Assembly (NCBI RefSeq): GCF_007556705.1
Contig: NZ_VJOL01000003.1
Location: forward strand, 31,784 to 95,783
DNA length: 64,000 nt
DNA from: Tepidimonas thermarum
GTDB taxonomy: Bacteria; Pseudomonadota; Gammaproteobacteria; Burkholderiales; Burkholderiaceae_C
Direction: 5' to 3'
Under the pieces are notes generated by a model. It did no database searches. It saw nothing but the letters and a program-made list of their open reading frames with translations, and was not told where the DNA came from. A program made the position numbers and the translations under genes. Shown piece after piece: positions 31,290 through 38,923 of this stretch. The number at the start of each line of letters is the position of its first letter. Position 1 is the first letter of the stretch.

Positions 31290-32465
31290 ATGAAAAACCG
31301 TTGGTCTTGGGCAGGCTGCGTGGCGGCGTGTGTGTGGGCGGTCATCGGCTGGGTGGCGCCGGCAACGGGGGCGGAGGCGGCGACGACCACGGTGCGCGCC
31401 AAGGTCGAGCGCAAGGTGGCGACCCAGGTGCGACGCCAGGCTGCCGCCCCTCAACGCGCCGAGGCGCGCCGGCGCGCCGTCCGCAAGGCCGCCGCGCCGC
31501 GCGCGGTGTCGAAGGTCGTGCACCGTGCCACGCCAGCCGCGGCGATGGCCGGTGCCGGCGTGGCCAGCGCGGCGGCGCTGACCCCGTCGCGGGGCGTGGC
31601 GCATGACGACAGCCTGCCGCTGGACCCCTCGCGGCTGCATTCCAATGCGGTGCTCGTCATCGACCGCGACACCAACGCGGTGCTGCTGGGCAAAAACGAC
31701 GGCGCGGTGTTGCCGATTGCCTCGATCACCAAGCTGATGACCGGCCTGGTGATCGCCGACGCCGGGCTGCCGATGGACGAGATGATCACCATCACCGAGG
31801 ACGATGTCGATCGCCTCAAGGGCAGCGGCTCGCGCCTGGCCGTTGGCACCCGGCTCTCGCGTGCCGAGGCGCTGCATCTGGCGCTCATGGCGAGCGAAAA
31901 CCGGGCCGCGCACGCCTTGGGGCGCACGTACCCTGGTGGCGTGCCCGCGTTCGTCGCGGCCATGAACCGCAAGGCCGCCCAGTTGGGTATGAACGCCACG
32001 CGCTTCGTCGAGCCCACCGGGCTGTCCAGCGACAACCAATCCAGCCCGCGCGATCTGGCGCGGCTGGTGGCGGTGGCGGCCGAGCGGCCCATGCTGCGCG
32101 AGCTGACCACCTCGCCCGAGTACGAACTGGCCAGCGGCCGGCGCGTGGTGCACTTCCGCAACAGCAACAAACTGGTGCGTGAGAGCGATTGGGACATCCT
32201 GTTGCAAAAGACCGGCTACATCCGCGAGGCCGGCCGCTGCGTGGCCATGCAGGTTCGGCTGGCGGGGCGGGACCTGATCATGGTGCTGATGGACGCCGCC
32301 AATTCGTCAGCGCGCTGGACCGACGCCGAGCGGCTGCTGCGCTGGCTGGAGCGCTCGTTGCTCCCGGGCACGGACCGCTCGGGCGAGGCGGCGCTGCCCG
32401 GGCGGGTGTCGCAGCGCGATGCCCTGCCGTCGCCGGGCGGGCGAGCGTTCGACGTCGAGGGCTGA
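31290..32465 (+). CDS. pbpG: D-alanyl-D-alanine endopeptidase, PBP7 type
   Basis: 391 residues. A signal peptide (WAGCVAACVWAVIGWVAPATGA) is followed by about 75 residues rich in Ala, Arg and Lys. Then comes the S11 serine peptidase domain: SxxK as SITK (Ser145, Lys148), SEN (202-204), and KTGY (307-310). It cleaves peptide cross-links in peptidoglycan in the periplasm. The basic Ala-rich linker is longer than in E. coli PBP7 and could bind the wall or other anionic polymers. C-terminal tail is Pro/Gly/Arg-rich. Confidence 0.9.
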   Translation: MKNRWSWAGCVAACVWAVIGWVAPATGAEAATTTVRAKVERKVATQVRRQAAAPQRAEARRRAVRKAAAPRAVSKVVHRATPAAAMAGAGVASAAALTPSRGVAHDDSLPLDPSRLHSNAVLVIDRDTNAVLLGKNDGAVLPIASITKLMTGLVIADAGLPMDEMITITEDDVDRLKGSGSRLAVGTRLSRAEALHLALMASENRAAHALGRTYPGGVPAFVAAMNRKAAQLGMNATRFVEPTGLSSDNQSSPRDLARLVAVAAERPMLRELTTSPEYELASGRRVVHFRNSNKLVRESDWDILLQKTGYIREAGRCVAMQVRLAGRDLIMVLMDAANSSARWTDAERLLRWLERSLLPGTDRSGEAALPGRVSQRDALPSPGGRAFDVEG

Positions 32466-32494
32466 TCCCCGGACGGGGGTGGCGCGTCCGCCGC

Positions 32495-33307
32495 TTACGG
32501 CGTGCGTGCGCGGTGCCCCAGCGCCCGGCTGATGTGGGCGGCGGTGGCCTGCAGCTTGGGCAGCCAGCTCTCGTCGATGCGGTTGGCGGGCGCGGAAATC
32601 GACAACCCCGCCACCAGCCGGCCCTGGTCGTCGTAAATGCCGGCGGCCATGCAGCGCACGCCGGGCTCGAGCTCCTCGTTGTCGCGCGCCACCCCCAGGC
32701 GGCGGCACAGGGCCAGCTCTTTTTCCAGCACGGCCAGCTGGGTGATGCTGTTGGGCGTGTTGCCAGCCAGCCCGGTGCGCGTGGCGTAGGCGCGCAGGCG
32801 TTGCGGGTCCTCGTGCGCGAGGAAGAGTTTGCCGACCGAGGTCAGGTGCAGCGGTGCACGGCCGCCGATGGCGCGCACGACTTGCATGCCGGAGCGCTCG
32901 CTGTACGCGCGCTCGATGTAGACGATTTCATCGCCCTGACGCACGCTCAGGTTGACCGGCTGTTGGATCAGGCGGTGCAGCTCGCGCATCGGACCCAGGG
33001 CGACTTCACGCACGTCGAGCCGGGCTTTGACGAGGTTGCCCAGCTCGAGCAGGCGCAGGCCCAGCCGGTACATGCCCGGCTCGGGCCGCTCGACAAAGCG
33101 CCCAATGGCCAAATCGTTGAGGATGCGGTGCGCGGTCGAAGGGTGCAGCCCGGTTTCCTCGCCCAGGGTCTTGAGCGAAACCGGGTCTTCGTGCCGCGCC
33201 AAGGCGTCGAGCACCATGAACATGCGCTCGAGCACTTGCACACTGGGGCGTGTGGAGGGTGGGGTATCCGGGTTGCGCATGGCCTCGCTGTCGTGGCGAG
33301 ACGCCAT
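32495..33307 (-). CDS. IclR family transcriptional regulator
   Basis: 270 residues. The N-terminal winged helix-turn-helix is VQVLERMFMVLDALARHEDP, with the recognition part LHPSTAHRILNDLAIGRFVE. The IclR effector domain follows (VNLSVRQGDEIVYIERAYS, LTSVGKLFLAHE, GIYDDQGRLVAGLSISAPANRI). Such proteins usually control aromatic or small-acid metabolism, often an adjacent gene, but no obvious target is next to it. Start ATG 33307; an ATG 9 codons later is possible. Convergent with pbpG. Confidence 0.9.
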   Translation of the reverse strand: MASRHDSEAMRNPDTPPSTRPSVQVLERMFMVLDALARHEDPVSLKTLGEETGLHPSTAHRILNDLAIGRFVERPEPGMYRLGLRLLELGNLVKARLDVREVALGPMRELHRLIQQPVNLSVRQGDEIVYIERAYSERSGMQVVRAIGGRAPLHLTSVGKLFLAHEDPQRLRAYATRTGLAGNTPNSITQLAVLEKELALCRRLGVARDNEELEPGVRCMAAGIYDDQGRLVAGLSISAPANRIDESWLPKLQATAAHISRALGHRARTP

Positions 33308-33388
33308 TTTACGAGATGAAATCGCGCCGTTTCCCGCGCGGTGCGGTGGGGTGGGGGTGACAGCGCCACGCCAGCCCGGTTTTGGGGT

Positions 33389-34126
33389 TCAGAGGGCCAG
33401 GCGCCACTGGCCGTCCTGGTAGAGCTCGTGCGGTCGAAAGCGCACCTTGTAGGCCATCTTGGGGCTGTCCGCGATCCAATAGCCCAGGTACACGTAAGGC
33501 AGGTGCAGCCGGCGCGCCTGCTCGATTTGCCACAGCACGCTATAGGTCCCCAGCGATCCCGGCCAGTCGGGGTCGTAGAAGGTGTAGACCGCCGACAGCC
33601 CGTCGTCGATGAGGTCGATGAGCGCGACCATGACCAGGGGCTCGGGGCTGCCGGGCGGCGCCGGTGCGCGGAATTCGACCAGGCGCGAGTTGACGTGGCT
33701 TTGCAGCAGGAATTGGCTGTACTGCTCGACGTTGTCGTGGTCCATGCCGCCGCCGGGGTGGCGGCTGCGCTGGTAGCGCAGGTACAGCGCATAGTGCTCA
33801 GGCGCAAAGCCCGGCCGCATGACCCGCTCGCGCAACGTGCCATGGTCGCGCCAGGCGCGTCGCTGGCTGCGGTTGGGCACGAACTCGGCCGCGCGCACGC
33901 GCAGCGGTATGCAGGCTTGGCAGCCGTCGCAGTGCGGGCGGTAGGTGAACAGACCGCTGCGCCGAAAGCCGCTGGCCACCAGGCGGGAGTAGGTCTCCCC
34001 TTGGATGAGGTGGCTGGGTGTGGCCACCTGCGAGCGCGCGAGCCGCTGCGGCAAATAGCTGCACGGGTAAGGCGCCGTGGCGTAGAACTGCACGGCGGTC
34101 AGGGGCAGTTCCTGTAAGCGGGTCAC
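33389..34126 (-). CDS. bpt: Aspartate/glutamate leucyltransferase (arginyltransferase-like)
   Basis: 245 residues from GTG 34126. It transfers leucine from Leu-tRNA to proteins with N-terminal Asp or Glu, marking them for ClpS/ClpAP degradation by the N-end rule. The Cys-rich ATE signature is present: [13 protein letters not shown] (Cys22) and [16 protein letters not shown] (Cys66, 69, 72). [20 protein letters not shown] and [15 protein letters not shown] mark the C-terminal domain. A start further upstream would overlap aat. Last of the nth-aat-bpt set. Confidence 0.93.
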   Translation of the reverse strand: MTRLQELPLTAVQFYATAPYPCSYLPQRLARSQVATPSHLIQGETYSRLVASGFRRSGLFTYRPHCDGCQACIPLRVRAAEFVPNRSQRRAWRDHGTLRERVMRPGFAPEHYALYLRYQRSRHPGGGMDHDNVEQYSQFLLQSHVNSRLVEFRAPAPPGSPEPLVMVALIDLIDDGLSAVYTFYDPDWPGSLGTYSVLWQIEQARRLHLPYVYLGYWIADSPKMAYKVRFRPHELYQDGQWRLAL

Positions 34127-34142
34127 GGGGCAGCGGCAGGGT

Positions 34143-34916
34143 TCACGGGCGGTCTGTGGGCAGCAACGGCGCACCGGGCCACAACTGTTGCCAGTATAGG
34201 CAATCCCAGCGCCACGTGGGGGCCGGGGCCGCGCAGGCGTGCTGGATGGCGCGCACGAAGTCGTGGCGGGGTTCCTCGGCCGCGCCAAGCGAGGCCAGGT
34301 GCCGGGTGGCTTGCTGGCAGTCGATCAGCGGCACGCCCCAGGCACGGCAGGCGGCCACCAAGGCCGCCAACGCCATTTTGGAGGCGTCACGCCGCCAGCT
34401 GAACATCGACTCGCCAAACACCGCGCGGCCGATGTTGACCAGGTACAGGCCCCCCACCAGTTTCCCCTCCCACCAGGCTTCGACGCTGTGCGCGTGGCCG
34501 GCGCGGTGCAGGGCACGGTAGGCCTCTTGCATCGGGGGCACGATCCAGGTGCCGTCTTGCCCCGGACGCGGTGTGTGGGCGCAGGCGGCGATCACGGCGT
34601 CGAAGGCGCTGTCGATGCGGATGTCGAGCTGGCCACGGCGCAGGCCGGCGCGCAGCGCCTTGCGCAGCGAGTCGTGCAGGCGAAACCGCGCCGGCCGCAG
34701 CACCATGCGGGGGTCCGGGCTCCACCACAACACCGGCTGCTCGGCGCCAAACCAGGGGAAGATGCCGTGCCGATACGCGCGCAGCAAGGTGTCCACGTCC
34801 AGCGCGCCGCCGGCGGCCAGCAACCCCGGGATGGGGTCACGCGCGCCCCATGCCTGCTCGACGGGCGGAAACGGATCCCCGGGTTCGAGCCAGGGCAGGG
34901 GGGCGGCGCGGCTCAT
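34143..34916 (-). CDS. aat: Leucyl/phenylalanyl-tRNA-protein transferase
   Basis: 257 residues. It adds Leu or Phe to N-terminal Arg or Lys, the other branch of the bacterial N-end rule. Family features are [80 protein letters not shown], and [21 protein letters not shown] 34916 overlaps the nth stop by four bases. Placed 16 bases before bpt, so both N-end rule transferases are co-transcribed. Confidence 0.95.
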   Translation of the reverse strand: MSRAAPLPWLEPGDPFPPVEQAWGARDPIPGLLAAGGALDVDTLLRAYRHGIFPWFGAEQPVLWWSPDPRMVLRPARFRLHDSLRKALRAGLRRGQLDIRIDSAFDAVIAACAHTPRPGQDGTWIVPPMQEAYRALHRAGHAHSVEAWWEGKLVGGLYLVNIGRAVFGESMFSWRRDASKMALAALVAACRAWGVPLIDCQQATRHLASLGAAEEPRHDFVRAIQHACAAPAPTWRWDCLYWQQLWPGAPLLPTDRP

Positions 34917-35614
34917 GGGCGGGGGGTGCGCGCAACGCGCCGAGGCGCGGTGGCGGGGGATGCCGGTGGCTTAGCATCCGCCCCGGCGTTGCGGCGGGCG
35001 TGGTCGCACCACGCGGCCACCGTGCAGGTGGTGCAGCGCGGGGCGCGCGCCGTGCACACGTAGCGCCCGTGCAGGATCAGCCAGTGGTGCGCATCGCGCA
35101 AAAAACGCTGCGGCACCCGTGCCAACAGCGCCTGCTCCACCTGCAGCGGGGTTTTGCCTGGGGCCAGCCCGGTGCGGTTGGCGACGCGGAAGATGTGGGT
35201 GTCCACGGCGATGGTCGGCTCGCCAAATGCCACGTTGAGGATCACATTGGCCGTTTTGCGGCCGACACCGGGCAGCGCCTCCAGCGCAGCCCGATCGCGC
35301 GGCACCTCGCCCCCGTGGCGCTCCAGCAAAAGCTGGCAGGTCTGCAGCAGGTGGCGCGCTTTGCTGCGGTACAGCCCAATGGTGCGGATGTGGGCCTCCA
35401 ACCCCGCCTGCCCCAGCGCGAGGATGGCCTGCGGCGTGTTGGCCACGGCAAACAGCCGCCGCGTGGCCTTGTTGACGCTCACGTCCGTGGCCTGGGCGCT
35501 CAGCAGCACCGCCACGAGCAGCTCGAACGCACTCGTATACTCGAGCTCGGTCTGCGGATGGGGGCGTGCGGCCTGCAAGGTCGAAAAGAATGCCTCGATG
35601 TCACGCGGTGTCAT
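34913..35614 (-). CDS. nth: Endonuclease III
   Basis: 233 residues. It is a DNA glycosylase/AP lyase that removes oxidised pyrimidines. The helix-hairpin-helix LEALPGVGRKTANVIL has the catalytic Lys120, and Asp138 lies in AVDTHIFRVANR. The 4Fe-4S cluster cysteines are 187, 194, 197 and 203 in the spacing C-x6-C-x2-C-x5-C. A C-terminal tail of about 30 residues rich in Ala, Pro and Arg is extra. ATG 35614 is the family start. Confidence 0.95.
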   Translation of the reverse strand: MTPRDIEAFFSTLQAARPHPQTELEYTSAFELLVAVLLSAQATDVSVNKATRRLFAVANTPQAILALGQAGLEAHIRTIGLYRSKARHLLQTCQLLLERHGGEVPRDRAALEALPGVGRKTANVILNVAFGEPTIAVDTHIFRVANRTGLAPGKTPLQVEQALLARVPQRFLRDAHHWLILHGRYVCTARAPRCTTCTVAAWCDHARRNAGADAKPPASPATAPRRVARTPRP

Positions 35615-35662
35615 GGTGGGGGCAGCGCCGGAGGGCGCCGTCCTGCAATGCAAGGAGTGTTC

Positions 35663-36886
35663 ATGAGCGATTGTGCCGCGAGCGAGCCGGTGCGTCTGGC
35701 CGAGCGTCTCAACCACGTCGAGACATCGGCCATCCGGGAGCTGTTCAAGCTGCTGGGCAAGCCGGGCATCATCAGCTTTGCCGGCGGGTTTCCGGATGCG
35801 GCGCTGTTCGACGTGGACGGCATCCGCGAGGCGACGCTGGCGGCACTGGACAGCCAAGCCGGCGCGGCGCTGCAGTACGGTGCGACCGAAGGCTTGGACG
35901 CGCTGCGCGAGCAGCTCGCCGCCTTCATGGCCGGCAAGGGCGCGCGCGACGTGACCGCCACCGACCTGATCGTGACCACCGGCAGCCAGCAGGCGCTGGA
36001 TTTGATTGGCAAGGCGCTCATTTCGCCGGGTGACAAGGTCATCGTCGAGGCACCGACGTTCCTGGCCACGATCCAGTGCTTCAAGCTCTATGGGGCCGAG
36101 CTGATCACGGTGCCGGTGGACGATCAGGGCGCCGATGTGGAGGCGCTCGAGCGCCTGATCGCGCAGCACCGGCCCAAGTTCGTCTACCTGATCCCGACCT
36201 TTGGCAACCCGAGTGGCGCGCAAATGAGCCTGGAGCGCCGCCGCCGCGTGCTGGAGCTGGCGGTGCGCACGCGCACGCTGGTGGTCGAAGACGACCCCTA
36301 TGGCGACCTGTACTTCGACGTCCCGCCGCCGCCCAGCCTGCTGGCACTCAGCCACGAGGTGCCGGGCGGCCGGGCCTGCCTGGTGCACTGCGGCAGCCTG
36401 AGCAAGGTGCTCTCGCCCGGGCTGCGCATCGGCTGGATGGTGGCGCCGCCCCTGCTGCTGGCCAAGGCCACGATGTGCAAGCAGTTCAGCGACGCGCACA
36501 CCAGCACCTTTGCCCAGGCCACGGCGGCGCAGTACCTGGCCAGCGGCCGCATGCCGGCGACGCTGCAGCGCGTGCGTGGCATTTATGCACAGCGCGCCGC
36601 CGCCATGGTGCAGGCGCTGCAGCAGACCTTGGGCGCGGCGATCGATTTCGTGCCGCCGCGCGGCGGGCTGTTCGTGTGGGCGCGCTTGACGGGTGCCGGC
36701 GGCGGTCCGACCGACGCCGTGGCGTTGGCGCAGCGCGCGATCGCGCACGGGGTGGCTTTTGTGCCTGGCGCGCCCTTCTTTGCGCGCGATCCCGACGTGG
36801 CCACGCTGCGGCTGAGCTTTGCCACCGTGGACGAGGAACGCATCCGCGAAGGGGTGCGCCGGCTGGCCGCGGCGCTGCACGGATGA
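35663..36886 (+). CDS. PLP-dependent aminotransferase, class I/II (2-aminoadipate/MocR-core type)
   Basis: 407 residues. Typical of the family of stand-alone aminotransferases similar to 2-aminoadipate aminotransferase LysN. It has the N-terminal ISFAGGFPDAALFDVDGIRE, YGATEGLDALREQLA, TTGSQQALDLIGKALISPGD, PTFGNPSGAQMS (Asn182), VVEDDPYGDLYF (Asp211, Tyr213), and the PLP lysine in CGSLSKVLSPGLRIGW (Lys248). The amino acid it uses cannot be assigned. Start ATG 35663 has CAAGGAG upstream. Divergent from nth. Confidence 0.9.
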   Translation: MSDCAASEPVRLAERLNHVETSAIRELFKLLGKPGIISFAGGFPDAALFDVDGIREATLAALDSQAGAALQYGATEGLDALREQLAAFMAGKGARDVTATDLIVTTGSQQALDLIGKALISPGDKVIVEAPTFLATIQCFKLYGAELITVPVDDQGADVEALERLIAQHRPKFVYLIPTFGNPSGAQMSLERRRRVLELAVRTRTLVVEDDPYGDLYFDVPPPPSLLALSHEVPGGRACLVHCGSLSKVLSPGLRIGWMVAPPLLLAKATMCKQFSDAHTSTFAQATAAQYLASGRMPATLQRVRGIYAQRAAAMVQALQQTLGAAIDFVPPRGGLFVWARLTGAGGGPTDAVALAQRAIAHGVAFVPGAPFFARDPDVATLRLSFATVDEERIREGVRRLAAALHG

Positions 36887-36896
36887 CACGCGGGGT

Positions 36897-37427
36897 CTAG
36901 CCCGCCCACCACAGGCGCAGCCGCATGCCCCAGCCGGTGGTGTAGCCGACCGTGACGTGGCGCAGGCGGTTGGCGCCGTCGAGCACGGCAAACACTGGGA
37001 CGGAGCTCCAGCCATGTGCTGCCGCGATGCGCCCATCGGTGTCGAGCAGCGTGACCCACGGCAAGCCGCGCTGGCGCAGGTGCGCGCGCACGCTGGCGGC
37101 GTTGCCGCTGCGGGTGGCCACGGTGACGACGGGGTGGGTGGCGGCCAGCGCGGTGACGGTGCTCTCTTCGGCGCGGCAAATGCTGCACCAGGTGGCCCAC
37201 ACGTGCAGCGCCAGCGGCGCGTGCGCGTCCAGACCGAGCTGGGCGCGCAGGTCCTGCCAGGTGCCGCGGCCCTCGGTCCCGTCGGGCAGCAACCAGGCCA
37301 AGGTGCCCGACGGCGCCCAGTGCTCGGGCGTGCCGCGCGTCAGCCACGCCTGCAGCCCCAGGAAAACCCCAAGGGCGAGCGTCAGGGTGACGGCAGCTTC
37401 GCGTACAAAATGGCGCATGCGAGCCAT
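36897..37427 (-). CDS. Membrane-anchored thioredoxin-like protein
   Basis: 176 residues. One N-terminal membrane span ([19 protein letters not shown]) anchors a periplasmic thioredoxin fold with the active site [14 protein letters not shown] (Cys81, Cys84) and a cis-Pro segment [11 protein letters not shown]. The pattern resembles ScsD/TlpA-type reductants. Its stop codon is TAG (36897-36899), useful evidence that TAG is a normal stop in this genome. It ends 10 bases from the convergent aminotransferase gene and is divergent from trpB2. Confidence 0.8.
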   Translation of the reverse strand: MARMRHFVREAAVTLTLALGVFLGLQAWLTRGTPEHWAPSGTLAWLLPDGTEGRGTWQDLRAQLGLDAHAPLALHVWATWCSICRAEESTVTALAATHPVVTVATRSGNAASVRAHLRQRGLPWVTLLDTDGRIAAAHGWSSVPVFAVLDGANRLRHVTVGYTTGWGMRLRLWWAG

Positions 37428-37483
37428 GGCGCCATCGTACCGCGTGCCGGCACGCCTTTTACCGTCCCGAGGAGATTGACCCC

Positions 37484-38854
37484 ATGACCACCCCGACCAA
37501 ATTTTTGCTACAGGAAAGCCAGATGCCCAAATACTGGTACAACATCGCGGCGGACCTGCCCAAGGCCCCGCCGCCGGTGCTGCACCCGGGGACGCTGCAG
37601 CCCGTCGGGCCCGACGACTTGGCGCCGCTGTTCCCCATGGAGCTGATCCTGCAGGAGGTCAGCACCGAGCGGGAAATCGAAATCCCCGAACCGGTGCGCG
37701 AAATCTACCGCCTGTGGCGGCCCAGTCCGCTGTTTCGCGCCCACCGGCTGGAAAAGGCGCTGGGCACGCCGGCCAAGATCTTCTACAAGTACGAGGGCGT
37801 CAGCCCCGCCGGCAGCCACAAGCCCAACACCGCGGTGCCACAGGCGTTTTACAACGCCCAGGCGGGGACCAAGCGCCTGACCACCGAGACGGGCGCGGGC
37901 CAGTGGGGTACGTCGCTGTCGTTTGCCGGCCAGCTCTTTGGGCTGGAGGTGCTGGTGTTCCAGGTGCGGGTCAGCTATGACCAAAAGCCCTACCGCCGCG
38001 CGGTGATGGAAACGTATGGCGCGCGCTGCCTGGCCTCGCCGTCGATGGAAACCGAATATGGCCGGCGCGTGTTGGCGCAGCGCCCCGATCACCCGGGCAG
38101 CCTGGGCATCGCGATTTCCGAGGCGGTCGAGCTGGCCGCGCAGCGCGAGGACACCAAGTACGCGCTGGGCTCGGTGCTCAACCACGTGCTGCTGCACCAG
38201 ACCGTCATCGGCCTGGAAGCGATGGAGCAGCTGCAGATGGCCGATGCCTGGCCGGACGTGATCGTCGGCGCCACGGGGGGCGGCAGCAATTTCGCGGGCA
38301 TCGCGTTCCCGTTCATCCGCCACGGCTTGCGCGGCGGCGCCAAGCCGCGCATCGTGGCGGTGGAGCCGGCCGCGTGCCCGTCGCTGACACGCGGCAAGTA
38401 CGCCTACGACTTTGGCGACACCGCGCACCTGACGCCGCTGACCAAGATGCACACCCTGGGCTCGACCTTCACGCCGCCGCCGTTCCACGCCGGCGGGCTG
38501 CGCTACCACGGCATGGCGCCGCTGGTGTCGCACCTCAAAGAGCTGGGGTTGATCGAGGCCGTTGCCTACACGCAGACGCAATGCTTCGAGGCGGGCGTGC
38601 TGTTTGCGCGCAGCGAGGGCATCGTGCCAGCGCCCGAAGCCAACCACGCGGTCAAAGGCGCGATCGAGGAGGCGCTGCGCTGCAAGCGCGAGGGCCGCAG
38701 CGAAACCATCCTGTTCAACCTCTGCGGCCACGGCCACTTCGACATGGCGGCGTACCAGAAGTACTTTGCCGGTGAGCTCAGCGACGAAACCTACGACGAG
38801 CGCGAGCTGGCCATGGCGCTGTCGGGGCTGCCCAGCGTGCCGGAGCCGGCGTAA
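37484..38854 (+). CDS. trpB2: Tryptophan synthase beta chain-like protein TrpB2
   Basis: 456 residues, longer than TrpB1 (about 400). TrpB2 marks are [57 protein letters not shown] with PLP Lys113, [17 protein letters not shown], and [16 protein letters not shown]. It can join indole and serine to tryptophan without an alpha subunit. No trpA or other trp gene is near. The ribosome site GAGGAG precedes ATG 37484. TrpB2 is most common in archaea and thermophiles, and its role as indole rescue enzyme is a proposal from the family. Confidence 0.93.
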   Translation: MTTPTKFLLQESQMPKYWYNIAADLPKAPPPVLHPGTLQPVGPDDLAPLFPMELILQEVSTEREIEIPEPVREIYRLWRPSPLFRAHRLEKALGTPAKIFYKYEGVSPAGSHKPNTAVPQAFYNAQAGTKRLTTETGAGQWGTSLSFAGQLFGLEVLVFQVRVSYDQKPYRRAVMETYGARCLASPSMETEYGRRVLAQRPDHPGSLGIAISEAVELAAQREDTKYALGSVLNHVLLHQTVIGLEAMEQLQMADAWPDVIVGATGGGSNFAGIAFPFIRHGLRGGAKPRIVAVEPAACPSLTRGKYAYDFGDTAHLTPLTKMHTLGSTFTPPPFHAGGLRYHGMAPLVSHLKELGLIEAVAYTQTQCFEAGVLFARSEGIVPAPEANHAVKGAIEEALRCKREGRSETILFNLCGHGHFDMAAYQKYFAGELSDETYDERELAMALSGLPSVPEPA

Positions 38855-38923
38855 GACGAGGGGAGGCGGCATGAGGCGGCAGCCACGCTTGGCCAGCCCG
38901 CACAGGCATAGGAGGGTGCAGCG

